Positions 16,209 through 23,798 of a stretch of 33,600 nucleotides of DNA are shown here, piece after piece. The position numbers and the translations under genes were made by a program. The notes beneath the pieces are model-generated. The model searched no databases, was not told the DNA's origin, and worked only from the letters and a program-made list of their open reading frames with translations. This stretch comes from Myxococcales bacterium (lineage in GTDB: Bacteria > Myxococcota > Kuafuiibacteriia > Kuafuiibacteriales > Kuafuiibacteriaceae). The DNA lies in NCBI GenBank assembly GCA_019634385.1, contig JAHQVK010000254.1, positions 1-33,600 of the forward strand, in the 5' to 3' direction. Each line of letters opens with the position of its first letter. Position 1 is the first letter of the stretch.

Positions 16209-17111
16209 CTAATAGTTATCCCAAGGTGGTTGATCGGAAAAGTGCTCAGACACTCGGTCGATGAATATTCGAACCGCCGCGGAAAGGTGTCGACTTGCCG
16301 GATATAGCACATAGATATGATCTCTTTTCGTTTCATACTTAGAAAGTAATGGGACAAGCATTCTGTTTGTTATCCGGCTACCTACGATAAAGCTGGGTAG
16401 ATAGGTGACTCCTAGGCCAGCGATGGCTGCTTCACACACCACGTGGGCGTTATTGATCACTAAACCTTGTTTAGGTCGGTAGATCTCGATCCCTTGGGGG
16501 CCTTCGAACAACCATTGATTGTGTCGGGGATGTTTACCGATCAGGCACTTGTGGTCTGCCAAATCTGATGGTTGGGTAATCGGAGGGTGGCTAGCAATAT
16601 ATTCGGGGGATGCGCAAAGGAAGTAACGACAGGGTGCAAGCCGTTTGGCGATGAAGCTAGAGTCCTGAAATTCTCCGATGCGAATCGCCACATCAATATT
16701 TCCGGCAATGAGATCCAGATGGTGGTCGGTCAGAGTCAGCTCTACCTCCAATTGAGGATAGTCTTTGACAAACTCGAAGATTACCCGGTCGAACTGTTCG
16801 AGAGCAAATGCGAGACCGGTGGTAATGTGCAGTCGCCCACGAGGCCTTTGCTGTTTTTCGGCCATTGTATCCTCAAGCTCCTGAAGATCAGTGAGTATGC
16901 CACTACACCGTTCCAGATAAGCTTCGCCGGCGGTGGTTAGTTTCAGCTGACGAGTTGTGCGCTGCAGCAGCCTAACGCCTAGGTGCTCTTCCAGCTGGGC
17001 GACCTGACGGCTGATTCCGGTACTTGATATACGTAACTCTTTGGCGGCTGCCGAAAAACTCCCCAGCTTAGCCACGTGAGTGAAGGTATTCATACAGAGA
17101 AAACGATCCAT
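16209..17111 (-). CDS. LysR-family transcriptional regulator
   Basis: 300 aa, the usual length. The N-terminal winged helix-turn-helix is clear (FTHVAKLGSFSAAAKELRI, then SRQVAQLEEHLGVRLLQRTTR), followed by the linker helix and a periplasmic-binding-like effector domain (about residues 90-295; for example DVAIRIGEFQDSS and AAIAGLGVTYLP). The subgroup resembles the DsdC/AaeR-like regulators that often sit next to quinone or azo reductases. It is divergent from the azoreductase gene with 89 bp between starts, the classical layout for a LysR regulator controlling its neighbour and itself. A 23-bp dyad covers its own start codon. Effector unknown. Confidence 0.92.
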   Translation of the reverse strand: MDRFLCMNTFTHVAKLGSFSAAAKELRISSTGISRQVAQLEEHLGVRLLQRTTRQLKLTTAGEAYLERCSGILTDLQELEDTMAEKQQRPRGRLHITTGLAFALEQFDRVIFEFVKDYPQLEVELTLTDHHLDLIAGNIDVAIRIGEFQDSSFIAKRLAPCRYFLCASPEYIASHPPITQPSDLADHKCLIGKHPRHNQWLFEGPQGIEIYRPKQGLVINNAHVVCEAAIAGLGVTYLPSFIVGSRITNRMLVPLLSKYETKRDHIYVLYPASRHLSAAVRIFIDRVSEHFSDQPPWDNY

Positions 17112-17132
17112 AATCCCTTAATACGGGATTAT
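17110..17132. promoter_or_regulatory. Dyad operator between lysR-type gene and azoR
   Basis: Perfect inverted repeat ATAATCCC-N7-GGGATTAT centred at 17121. The left arm overlaps the regulator's ATG (17109-17111), and the azoreductase start is 68 bp to the right. Position and symmetry fit a LysR autoregulatory site, which is inference. Confidence 0.65.
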
Positions 17133-17200
17133 GTTTCAGCCAACTTGTACGTAGTCAACAGCTCTGGGATGGGTACAGTGGGAATGCGAAAGCGAGACTA

Positions 17201-17785
17201 ATGATGAAGATTCTAAGTGTTAACGCCAGCGCATCAAAAGATAATTCAGTGACTCGTATACTTAGCCAACGTTTGGTGAGGGGCATGGTTGAGCACCACG
17301 GAGCCTCCGTGATTGCGAGGGATACCCTGGACCTCCCACTGCTCAACCATGAGTTGCTGACGGCGGTTCGCGGCGAGCCGAACAGTTCCCAGAGTGAGAT
17401 GCCCGTAACAATTGCTGACGAGCTGATTCAGGAGCTTAAAGATGCCGACGCGATAGTCATTGGCGCACCGATGTATAATTTTGCTATTCCTGCAGCGCTT
17501 AAGGCGTGGATCGATCTGGTTGCGCAGCCCAAAAAAACTTTTCGGTATACCGAAAGTGGTCCAGAGGGTTTGCTTCGAGATAAGCCGGTCTACGTGGTGG
17601 TTGCCACCGGCGGGGTGCGGCTCGAAAGTCCTGCCGACTTTGTGACCCCCTATCTACGGGCCTTCTTTGGCTTTCTTGGTCTCAACGAGGTGCGAGTTAT
17701 TGCCGCAGAAGGGATGGCGAAAGACAGAGATGCGGGTATAGCAAAGGCGAATGCGACCATTGACGACGTGATTAAAGGCCGCTAG
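17201..17785 (+). CDS. azoR: FMN-dependent NADH-azoreductase / quinone reductase
   Basis: 194 aa flavodoxin-like fold oxidoreductase, cytosolic, using FMN and NADH to reduce quinones and azo compounds. Family marks: the N-terminal phosphate loop VNASASKDNSVTR, ADAIVIGAPMYNFAIPAALKAWID (the MYNF segment contacts flavin), and VVVATGG in the second FMN loop, with YLRAFFGFLGL after it. Length matches AzoR (about 200 aa). An ATG at 17201 with a second ATG directly after it leaves the start ambiguous by one codon. It is divergent from the LysR regulator, which probably induces it under electrophile or quinone stress. Downstream lies a decayed family B end. Confidence 0.93.
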   Translation: MMKILSVNASASKDNSVTRILSQRLVRGMVEHHGASVIARDTLDLPLLNHELLTAVRGEPNSSQSEMPVTIADELIQELKDADAIVIGAPMYNFAIPAALKAWIDLVAQPKKTFRYTESGPEGLLRDKPVYVVVATGGVRLESPADFVTPYLRAFFGFLGLNEVRVIAAEGMAKDRDAGIAKANATIDDVIKGR

Positions 17786-17846
17786 CCGATATCTGGGGCC
17801 CTGTGAGCTAAAGTTTTCTTATAACCTAACAATAGCCCGCCTTTGC

Positions 17847-17918
17847 TAGGGTGTGTCTTTAAACGCCGGCTGCAAAGATGCCTCCGTATCCGGCGTTTGT
17901 GAAGGTTCGGCCTCGGAG
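17847..17918 (+). repeat. Decayed half of a family B element
   Basis: GTGTGTCTTTAAACGCCGG, then gtatccggcgtttgtgaagg and ttcggcctcgg, follow the left half of family B (compare 25857-25925). The right half and its terminal repeat are missing. Confidence 0.55.
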
Positions 17919-17942
17919 GGGGGTACTGGATGTAGGGAAACT

Positions 17943-19592
17943 TTATAGCACACCTGCGGCTTTAAGCACGGTGCTGAGCAGTGTAACAATGCCAGAGCCA
18001 ATCCCCATAGTCGAGACTAAGGTGGTCAAGAGTTTTTCGTGACGAACATACCATGGGGACAGCCGTTGTGTTAGACGTTCGATGAGGCCCACGATTTCTA
18101 TGAGCGCTGCTCGACGATCTCCAGGCTCCGACAATACTTCAAAGTCTTTCACCATGATCGCCAGTGATGTTCCTAAAAGACGCTCATCGAGTTGGCGACA
18201 ACGGGCGAGTAGACCACCAATTTCGACTGCTAAGCTCGATGTCAGATCCGCTCTAGAACGGGCTCCAAAGAGCACTCCACGTGCCTTCTCGCCTGCTTCC
18301 GTACCCTTTGTTCCTAGCCATGCGCGAACATAGTCGCTGAGCTTGGGGCCGGCAATGATGAGCCCACTGCCGAGTAACAGCGATGGCCCAACCCACCAGT
18401 ACCGGGCGAGGAGTTGGAAGTTTGTTAGCATTATCGTAAGTATTATCGATACTACTGCGATGCTGCCCAACTCAATAATAGGTATGGTCGCTCGCAGACT
18501 ATCTGTGGCGGTGCCCGATATAGTACCTGAATTGAGATATATATCTGAGGTGAGACGCTCTCTGTGTGGCGCTGGATTCGGTGCTGAGTGTGGCTTAGAG
18601 TGAGCTCCGGAGGGGAGCTCACCGCGGGCTGGAGACGTTGATGCAGGACCCGGCTGCGGAGGAAAATCTGCAGATCGTGGATTGTTCTTCGGGGTGTCAG
18701 CGCTCGGTTTTGTCTCGAGTTGAAGATCTTCAACCTCGGGCTGTTGAACAAATGCTTGTAGAAGTTCAGTAGCGGAGGAAAATCGAAGAGCTGGATCTTT
18801 CTCCAAGCACCGCTGGATAATATATCTTGAGTTATCAGAGACCGAGGGAGATTCGGGTAAAATAACCGTCTCTACGAGAATACTATTTAGAATAGATACA
18901 AAACTGCCGCCGTTGTCATAGGGGAGCTGACCATATATAAGCTTAAACAGTAGCAGTCCAAGAGCATATATATCGGTCTGTACCGATTGCGGCTCACCCC
19001 GAATCTGCTCTGGGGTCATATATTTGGGCGTTCCGAAGATCTCTCCTGCTTTTGTTGTTTCGGTACTGGGCTCGAGAAGCCCAGCGGCGCCAAAGTCGGT
19101 AATGACTGGCTCAACCTGGGGGAGCGTCTCGCTGGTTGAGGGCCGAAGAATGATATTGGCGGGCTTAAGATCTCGATGAATCAGCCGTGCCCTGTGAACC
19201 TCTCGAAGCGAGCGCGTGAGCGCTTTAATAATGTTTCTAGCTCTGTCCTCCGGAAAGGCCCCTTGGACGTCTAGCGCTGACTCAAGACTTTCTCCAGCAA
19301 TCCATTCTCGAGCCAGGTATGGTCTCCCATCCTGGGCAGTGCCGAAGTCATAAACTCTAGCAATACTTGGATTATGCAGACGTGAGAGGGCGTGAGCCTC
19401 CCGCTCAAATACGGCGCGGTCCTGCGGGCTGAGGTTGGGGCTGCCGACCTTGAGCGCAACCTGTCGCTGCAGCGTGACATCGATGGCTCTATATACGCAG
19501 CCGGATCCCCGGAGGCCTAGTTGCTCGTGTACGTGATAACGCCCCGCCAGCAAATCTCTCTCTGTTGGCATGCTCAAGCAGTTCCTTAGCAT
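17943..19592 (-). CDS. Membrane-anchored Ser/Thr protein kinase
   Basis: 549 aa. The N-terminal 290 residues are a complete Hanks-type kinase: glycine loop LRGSGCVYRA (the first Gly position is shifted), VALK with Lys48, FEREAHAL with Glu64, HRDLKPAN with Asp141, TDFGAA with Asp166, and MTPEQI in place of APE. All catalytic residues are kept, so it should be active. A Pro/Ser-rich linker (about 295-355) follows, then two hydrophobic segments (about 368-388 and 397-415). The C-terminus, about 130 residues, is amphipathic and ends in a hydrophobic stretch; it matches no known sensor domain (no PASTA, no TPR). The start may instead be ATG 19571 (AAGGAAC upstream). It stands alone; target unknown. 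Confidence 0.9.
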   Translation of the reverse strand: MLRNCLSMPTERDLLAGRYHVHEQLGLRGSGCVYRAIDVTLQRQVALKVGSPNLSPQDRAVFEREAHALSRLHNPSIARVYDFGTAQDGRPYLAREWIAGESLESALDVQGAFPEDRARNIIKALTRSLREVHRARLIHRDLKPANIILRPSTSETLPQVEPVITDFGAAGLLEPSTETTKAGEIFGTPKYMTPEQIRGEPQSVQTDIYALGLLLFKLIYGQLPYDNGGSFVSILNSILVETVILPESPSVSDNSRYIIQRCLEKDPALRFSSATELLQAFVQQPEVEDLQLETKPSADTPKNNPRSADFPPQPGPASTSPARGELPSGAHSKPHSAPNPAPHRERLTSDIYLNSGTISGTATDSLRATIPIIELGSIAVVSIILTIMLTNFQLLARYWWVGPSLLLGSGLIIAGPKLSDYVRAWLGTKGTEAGEKARGVLFGARSRADLTSSLAVEIGGLLARCRQLDERLLGTSLAIMVKDFEVLSEPGDRRAALIEIVGLIERLTQRLSPWYVRHEKLLTTLVSTMGIGSGIVTLLSTVLKAAGVL

Positions 19593-20017
19593 TCCTCGAT
19601 CGCCGGGGTCAGCAGATTGTGCGCTTGAAGTTGCTCAACAGCTGGTCACGGTGAGAAAAGTAACTGCGTGGTGAATCCGGCCTTCTGTGCATCACAAGAG
19701 TTGTCAGGTCCGAAGAAGTCACACTGATGACTAGTGGGAGTTATCAAGAGTGATGTTCACCGTGCGAGTTTTAGGGCGTGCTCAAAGCCTCTGTAAAGCA
19801 TTGCGGAGTTCAGCAATGTTTAAGATCATGGCGTCACCCAGAGGGCAGATAGTGGCGAGGGCACGATCCCTGTTTCCGCTGAAACCCGCGGCATGCTTGC
19901 CAATCTGAATGAAGACGACAAATTGCTCCGTTGTTGGCCGGATCTATCAGATCCGTTGATTGTTTTTTGTTACTTAGGTCATAGGGCGTTCATCCGAACT
20001 GCGAATGTGCGTAGCCA

Positions 20018-20212
20018 TTGAGCTATCGACGGCAAGTTGAGCTTTCGACGGTAATAAAGTGTTTGAGTAGAGATGGAAAAGGGTGGGGCTCGAGATGATC
20101 CTGCCAATAATTAAGGCCTGTAGGAGAACTCAGGCTTCCTCCTATTTGAGGCACTCGTTGTTGGGGTGGAGCGGTTTGTGGTTGATGACTCCTTAGTCAT
20201 CAACCACAAACC
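20018..20212. repeat. Structured intergenic unit, copy 1
   Basis: Begins TTGAGCTATCGACGGCAA, contains GATCCTGCCAAT, and ends with a perfect 18-bp stem and 4-nt loop (20173-20190 pairing with 20195-20212). A small internal stem CCTC/GAGG lies near 20136-20150. It aligns with copy 2, displaced by 250 bp. Confidence 0.75.
20173..20212. terminator. Perfect 18-bp hairpin downstream of the RRM gene
   Basis: Arm GGTTTGTGGTTGATGACT, loop CCTT, and its exact complement. On the plus strand CTAGCTTTTC follows. The only nearby transcribed gene on its side is the minus-strand RRM gene, about 220 bp upstream in its own direction, so it may end that transcript; no clear T-run supports this. Confidence 0.5.
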
Positions 20213-20267
20213 CTAGCTTTTCATCTCAGTTTGATGCGCGCACAAGGATCGTGTAGTCGAAGGGCCG

Positions 20268-20446
20268 TTGAGCTATCGACGGCAACAATAAGTTTGAGCA
20301 GAGACTAGATGGTGGGGGTCGAGAAGATCCTGCCAATTGGCTAGGTTTGTGGGAGAAGTCAGGAGCCCTCACTTACGAGGGCACCAATCGTTAGGAAGGA
20401 TGGTCTGTAGTTAATGAAGACCTAGTAGTCGTCACCAACGACCGCG
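20268..20446. repeat. Structured intergenic unit, copy 2, overlapping the RRM stop codon
   Basis: Begins with the identical 18-mer TTGAGCTATCGACGGCAA and shares GATCCTGCCAAT. The small stem reads CCCTC/GAGGG here versus CCTC/GAGG in copy 1, and the terminal stem is imperfect. Its end covers the last codons of the RRM gene, which suggests it began as the gene's 3' region. Confidence 0.7.
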
Positions 20447-20716
20447 ATCGCCACCGCGCCCTCGGGGCGGTCGTTCGTTCGCTTCGTTTACTCGGATGGT
20501 TCGACCATCAAGGTCAACGCCATCCATAGCTTCGGTGGCGCGTTGAGCATCCTCACTGTTGGCGAAGGTGACAAAGCCAAAACCACGGGAACGTCCCGTG
20601 TCGCGGTCAGTGATGACCTTGGCCTCGGTGACTTCACCGTGGGGGCTAAAGGCGTGGATCAGAGAGTCGTCGGTGGTGTTGAAGGAAAGGCCACCAACGA
20701 AAAGTTTGTTCGTCAT
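20432..20716 (-). CDS. Single-RRM RNA-binding protein with RG-rich tail
   Basis: 94 aa. A single RNA-recognition motif fills residues 3-80: RNP2 is LFVGGL and RNP1 is RGFGFVTF, with the usual aromatic residues exposed for RNA stacking. The last 14 residues are Arg/Gly-rich (RPPRGRGGDRGRW), as in the cold-inducible glycine-rich Rbp proteins of cyanobacteria and several proteobacteria. Such proteins bind single-stranded RNA and may act as chaperones. ATG 20716 is the only reasonable start. A hairpin sits in its 5' leader (20734-20757). The 3' end overlaps the duplicated structured unit, so the protein could bind its own untranslated region; that is inference. Confidence 0.95.
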   Translation of the reverse strand: MTNKLFVGGLSFNTTDDSLIHAFSPHGEVTEAKVITDRDTGRSRGFGFVTFANSEDAQRATEAMDGVDLDGRTIRVNEANERPPRGRGGDRGRW

Positions 20717-20733
20717 GGATGAATCTCAGTGTC

Positions 20734-20757
20734 TCCCTTGCTCACACATGCAAGGGA
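20734..20757 (-). promoter_or_regulatory. Leader hairpin of the RRM gene
   Basis: TCCCTTGC / GCAAGGGA stem of 8 bp with an 8-nt loop, 17 nt before the start codon on the minus strand. It contains AAGGGA, which resembles a ribosome site but lies rather far from the ATG. A role in temperature or autoregulation is inference. Confidence 0.45.
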
Positions 20758-21128
20758 TGATTGCGTCTCGATTGAAATCGCGAGAAATGAATCGCTGGTC
20801 TTACTCGCCACGTCAAGGAAATAGGACGCCCTGAAAGTAACAAGAAGTAAAATCTGGGGGTAAATTTTCGATTTTGCTCTGAAAATATCATTTTATGAAT
20901 GGGTGCTCATCCGCTTTTTGGACGCAGTCGTTCACGTTTTTATGTTGATGAGAGCTGTATCACCTTTTCTGTGGGACCGATTTACGCACTTTGCTGTCTA
21001 CTTTTACCATCGGCGGAGTGGTGGAAAGGGGGGTGAATCAGTTTTTGTGTGTTACTGTGATCCTTTTTGCGGTGGTGCCTTACTACTTACTTGGTTTTGT
21101 CCCGAAAATATCTGGTGCGCCGAAGAAT

Positions 21129-21363
21129 AGGGCGTGTCTTTGCACCGGCATGATCTGCGCTTGTCCATAATTGACGCAAATGTCGAGCGACCGAAGGTCG
21201 CCTCTCCTATAGGTGAGCTTCGTGGCTATAGGCGACCTTCGTCGGGGATTTTCGGTCCGCTAGCTCTTTTAGGTCGTGTCTTTACCCCTCCGTGGCCGCG
21301 CCGAGCCCTCACAAACGCGGGCTATGGCGTCATCTCCCCAGCCGAAGTTAAAAGACACGCTCT
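21129..21363. repeat. Composite family B remnants
   Basis: Starts AGGGCGTGTCTTTGCACCGG and ends AAAGACACGCTCT, so both ends match family B. A second family B start (AGGTCGTGTCTTTACCCC) lies inside at 21271, joined to the right half of the family (gagccctcacaaacgcgggc). This looks like a nested or recombined pair; the unit 21271-21363 is internally deleted (93 bp). Confidence 0.65.
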
Positions 21364-21865
21364 AGTATGACCTGATTGTTTTTTCTTGACCCAAGATCTG
21401 AGATTTGATCAATGTATTCCCTGCCAAAGCAACACCTCGGAATCGACCAATACTAGGGGCGGAGCTGGGGAGGTTTTCATAGATACTCTGCCATGGGTGT
21501 CTTCATCACGCCGCACCGAGAGCGCTTTGTTCCACCCTTTACTCGGAATACGGGGAACTGGCACCAATTCTATAGGGCCTCGCACAGGGTCTTTTTACTA
21601 AAAATGGCTCGGTACTCTGCTGCGAACAATGGATACCCAGAAACCTCAGGATAACACCGACCAGGCAATGCTAGCCTCCTTCCGAGACCGCAGATTCAGT
21701 TAGTCAGAGACTCCGCAATAGTTCTACGCCGATAGTCGTCCAGACCCGTACTGCGTGTTAGTCGGGGGTCTCCGCGTGAGAGACTGCCAGTGGACTGAAT
21801 CTCCCTCACTGGTGTATCGGTGACCAATGGTTGCTTTTGTTGGCATCCGGTTGGCGTTTGGCTAG

Positions 21866-22038
21866 CAGCTGGTTGATTTAGCCCAGTGTGTAGCTATCGA
21901 GCCCGGCTTTTCGCGAAACGCTCTGACGACGAGGCGAGCGTACCTGGCGGTACGCGACCGAGGAGAGACTTCTCGTGGTCAGGACGTTTCACGGAAAGAC
22001 CGGCCGATAGATGCGTGCAGGGCTAGATCAACCGGCTG
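21866..22038 (+). repeat. Family C MITE-like element, intact 173-bp copy
   Basis: Left end CAGCTGGTTGATTTAGCCC, right end GGGCTAGATCAACCGGCTG: imperfect terminal inverted repeats that continue to TAGCTATCGA / CGATAGATG. Flanked by CTAG (21862-21865) and CTGG (22039-22042), a plausible 4-bp target duplication with one change. The inside has the palindrome GCGTACCTGGCGGTACGC. No coding capacity. Confidence 0.85.
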
Positions 22039-22040
22039 CT

Positions 22041-22215
22041 GGGGCGTGTCTTTAAGCTCTGGACCGCGTTCTGACTTGTATCCTACGTTTGTGAGGTGTT
22101 GGTGGCTTCGCCCCCCCTTTCGGGCCCCTCGCCCCGTACTCTCCTACCGTGGCCGAGCCCTAACAAAAGCGGGCTACAGCGTCATCTCCCCAGCCGGAGT
22201 GTAAAGATACACCGT
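22041..22215 (+). repeat. Family B MITE-like element, diverged copy
   Basis: 175 bp from GGGGCGTGTCTTTAAGCTC to GGAGTGTAAAGATACACCGT. The interior matches the family: gaccgcgttctgacttgtat, cccctttcgggcccc and agcgtcatctccccagccgg. It abuts the family C element. Confidence 0.82.
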
Positions 22216-22432
22216 AGTCTGCGAGTTTGATAGATACTGTGGGGTTACGGATGCAGAAGTACAGAGGGGCGATATTGTCGATAAATAATTGTTATACAAT
22301 TGGCTTTTTCTATACAATGTCTCTTTTTCTCCGGAAGCTCTTCCTTGAAACAGGACGGTCGGTTGCGTTTGGGCAACGGTCAGATCTATCGGAGTGCAGC
22401 GAAGTCCTAAGGACTCTATATAGTGGGTACTC

Positions 22433-23770
22433 ATGGTCACACAAATCGAGCGAGGCCGATGGCCTATCCGCGGATCGCGGTGCGGTCTAATGGCTATTCT
22501 TCTCGGACTTGGAGGACAGGCCTCCGCCGACGAAGTGGAAAGCTCAGTCCGCGATTCGGGGCAACTTGACCCGAAGAGAACAGAGGTTGGCGTGATTCCC
22601 GCTATAAACTATAACTCAGATTTTGGTCTGGGTCTTGGTGTCTACGCGGTGATGGCCAAGTTCTCACCGGACCGCCGCCCGTATGCTTGGCGTCTCACTG
22701 GCCTCACCTACGCGACCCTCAAAACCCAAGATGGCGAGTGGAGTGTGCCCATTCAGGCCCATCGGCTCCAAGCGGACATTCCTCAATTCATTGATGACCG
22801 GCTTCGATTGTCGGGGTCGCTGGCTTTCTACAGGATAACAAATGCTGGCTACTATGGGCTCGGTAACCGCTCGGAGGAGGTGGCGCCACCTCCGTTTGAT
22901 GAAAACCGTTTCTTCGAATATGAGCGAACGTATCCACTATTGGAAGTCACCCTGAGGACCCAACTTATTGATCATCCGGTTGTGGTGGGTAAGCAACGGC
23001 TTGAGTTTTTTGTGGGTAGTCGGCTTTCGTATAATGACCTCTTTGTTCCCCTAGAAAGTGCCTTGGCCGAAGATCTACGGGTTAGCGTTGGCAGTGGCGC
23101 GGACGCTGAGCTGTTGACTGATCTTCTTCAGGGTACCGATGATCATTGGTTGTGGATGTTACACACTGGATTGCTACTCGATACCCGGGATCACGAGTTT
23201 GTTCCCAGCCGAGGCACATTCACCGAACTATCCATCCGAGCTTCACCGGGTGTCGACCAAAATCTATCTTATGTTGGGTTTAGCTTTCTATCCGCATGGT
23301 TTTTTTCACTCGTCCCTGACCGATTTGTTCTTGCAACCCACGTGGCTGCGGACGCGTTGGTGGGTAGTGTACCGCTGTACGAGCTGAGTGTGTTGGGGGC
23401 ATTCAATCCCCGCGGTGCCCCGGGTGGGAGTACGGCGGTTCGAGGGGTCGTCCAGCAGCGCTACGCGGGAAAGATCAAGGTTTTGGGTAATTTCGAGTTT
23501 AGAGCCCGCCTGCTCCCTTTTCGATTTTTGGGACAGTCTCTAAACCTTGGAGCCCTCGCCTTTGTTGATACTGGGAGAGTTTGGGCAGATCCCCAACCGT
23601 TGACCCTCCGTGACCGCCGTCTTGATGGCCCCTTCTTTGAATTTCTACTGGGGGTGGGAGGAGGTTTGCGTCTTCAGTGGGGTCAGACCTTTCTCATCCG
23701 TGCAGACTACGCTTACTCCCCCACCGAAGCCACAACCGGCCTGTATATCGACATTGGCCACATCTTTTGA
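22433..23770 (+). CDS. Omp85/BamA-type outer-membrane beta-barrel protein
   Basis: 445 aa. A signal peptide (GLMAILLGLGGQASA) is followed almost directly by beta-barrel sequence with no room for the usual five POTRA domains; this is the short class of surface-antigen barrels. The region STAVRGVVQQRYAG carries the VRG motif of the Omp85 lid loop. Alternating aromatic strands run to the end (FLIRADYAYSP, TGLYIDIGHIF), and the last residue is Phe, the outer-membrane insertion signal. Patterns such as DFGLGLGVYAV, LGAFNPRGAPGG and FVDTGRVWA are typical. Role in lipid or protein transport unknown. The gene runs tail-to-tail with the radical SAM gene, with 28 bp between stops. Confidence 0.85.
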   Translation: MVTQIERGRWPIRGSRCGLMAILLGLGGQASADEVESSVRDSGQLDPKRTEVGVIPAINYNSDFGLGLGVYAVMAKFSPDRRPYAWRLTGLTYATLKTQDGEWSVPIQAHRLQADIPQFIDDRLRLSGSLAFYRITNAGYYGLGNRSEEVAPPPFDENRFFEYERTYPLLEVTLRTQLIDHPVVVGKQRLEFFVGSRLSYNDLFVPLESALAEDLRVSVGSGADAELLTDLLQGTDDHWLWMLHTGLLLDTRDHEFVPSRGTFTELSIRASPGVDQNLSYVGFSFLSAWFFSLVPDRFVLATHVAADALVGSVPLYELSVLGAFNPRGAPGGSTAVRGVVQQRYAGKIKVLGNFEFRARLLPFRFLGQSLNLGALAFVDTGRVWADPQPLTLRDRRLDGPFFEFLLGVGGGLRLQWGQTFLIRADYAYSPTEATTGLYIDIGHIF

Positions 23771-23798
23771 AAACCAGCATGACTCAAGCCGGTGATGT

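Larger units (their letters stand above)
19593..20431. other. 839-bp non-coding stretch, half of it a duplicated structured unit
   Basis: 19593-20017 shows no convincing frame on either strand; a small hairpin (CATTGC/GCAATG) lies near 19799-19820. From 20018 the stretch consists of two diverged copies of about 190-bp units (see the repeat entries), the second running into the end of the RRM gene. No transposase remnant was recognised. Confidence 0.6.
20758..22432. other. 1.7-kb gene-free region rich in MITE-like elements
   Basis: Holds three family B pieces (starting at 21129, 21271 and 22041) and an intact family C element (21866-22038) directly next to a B element. A hairpin CGAAGGTCGCC ... 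GGCGACCTTCG lies at 21192-21235. No ORF here has a ribosome site and recognisable residues. The stretch 21390-21860 shows no structure I can name. Confidence 0.7.

Noticed and set aside
20991-21170. Possible 59-aa membrane protein (VTVILFAVVPYYLLGF)
   Set aside because: The start would be a TTG without a ribosome site, and the end runs into a family B remnant. At most a relic.
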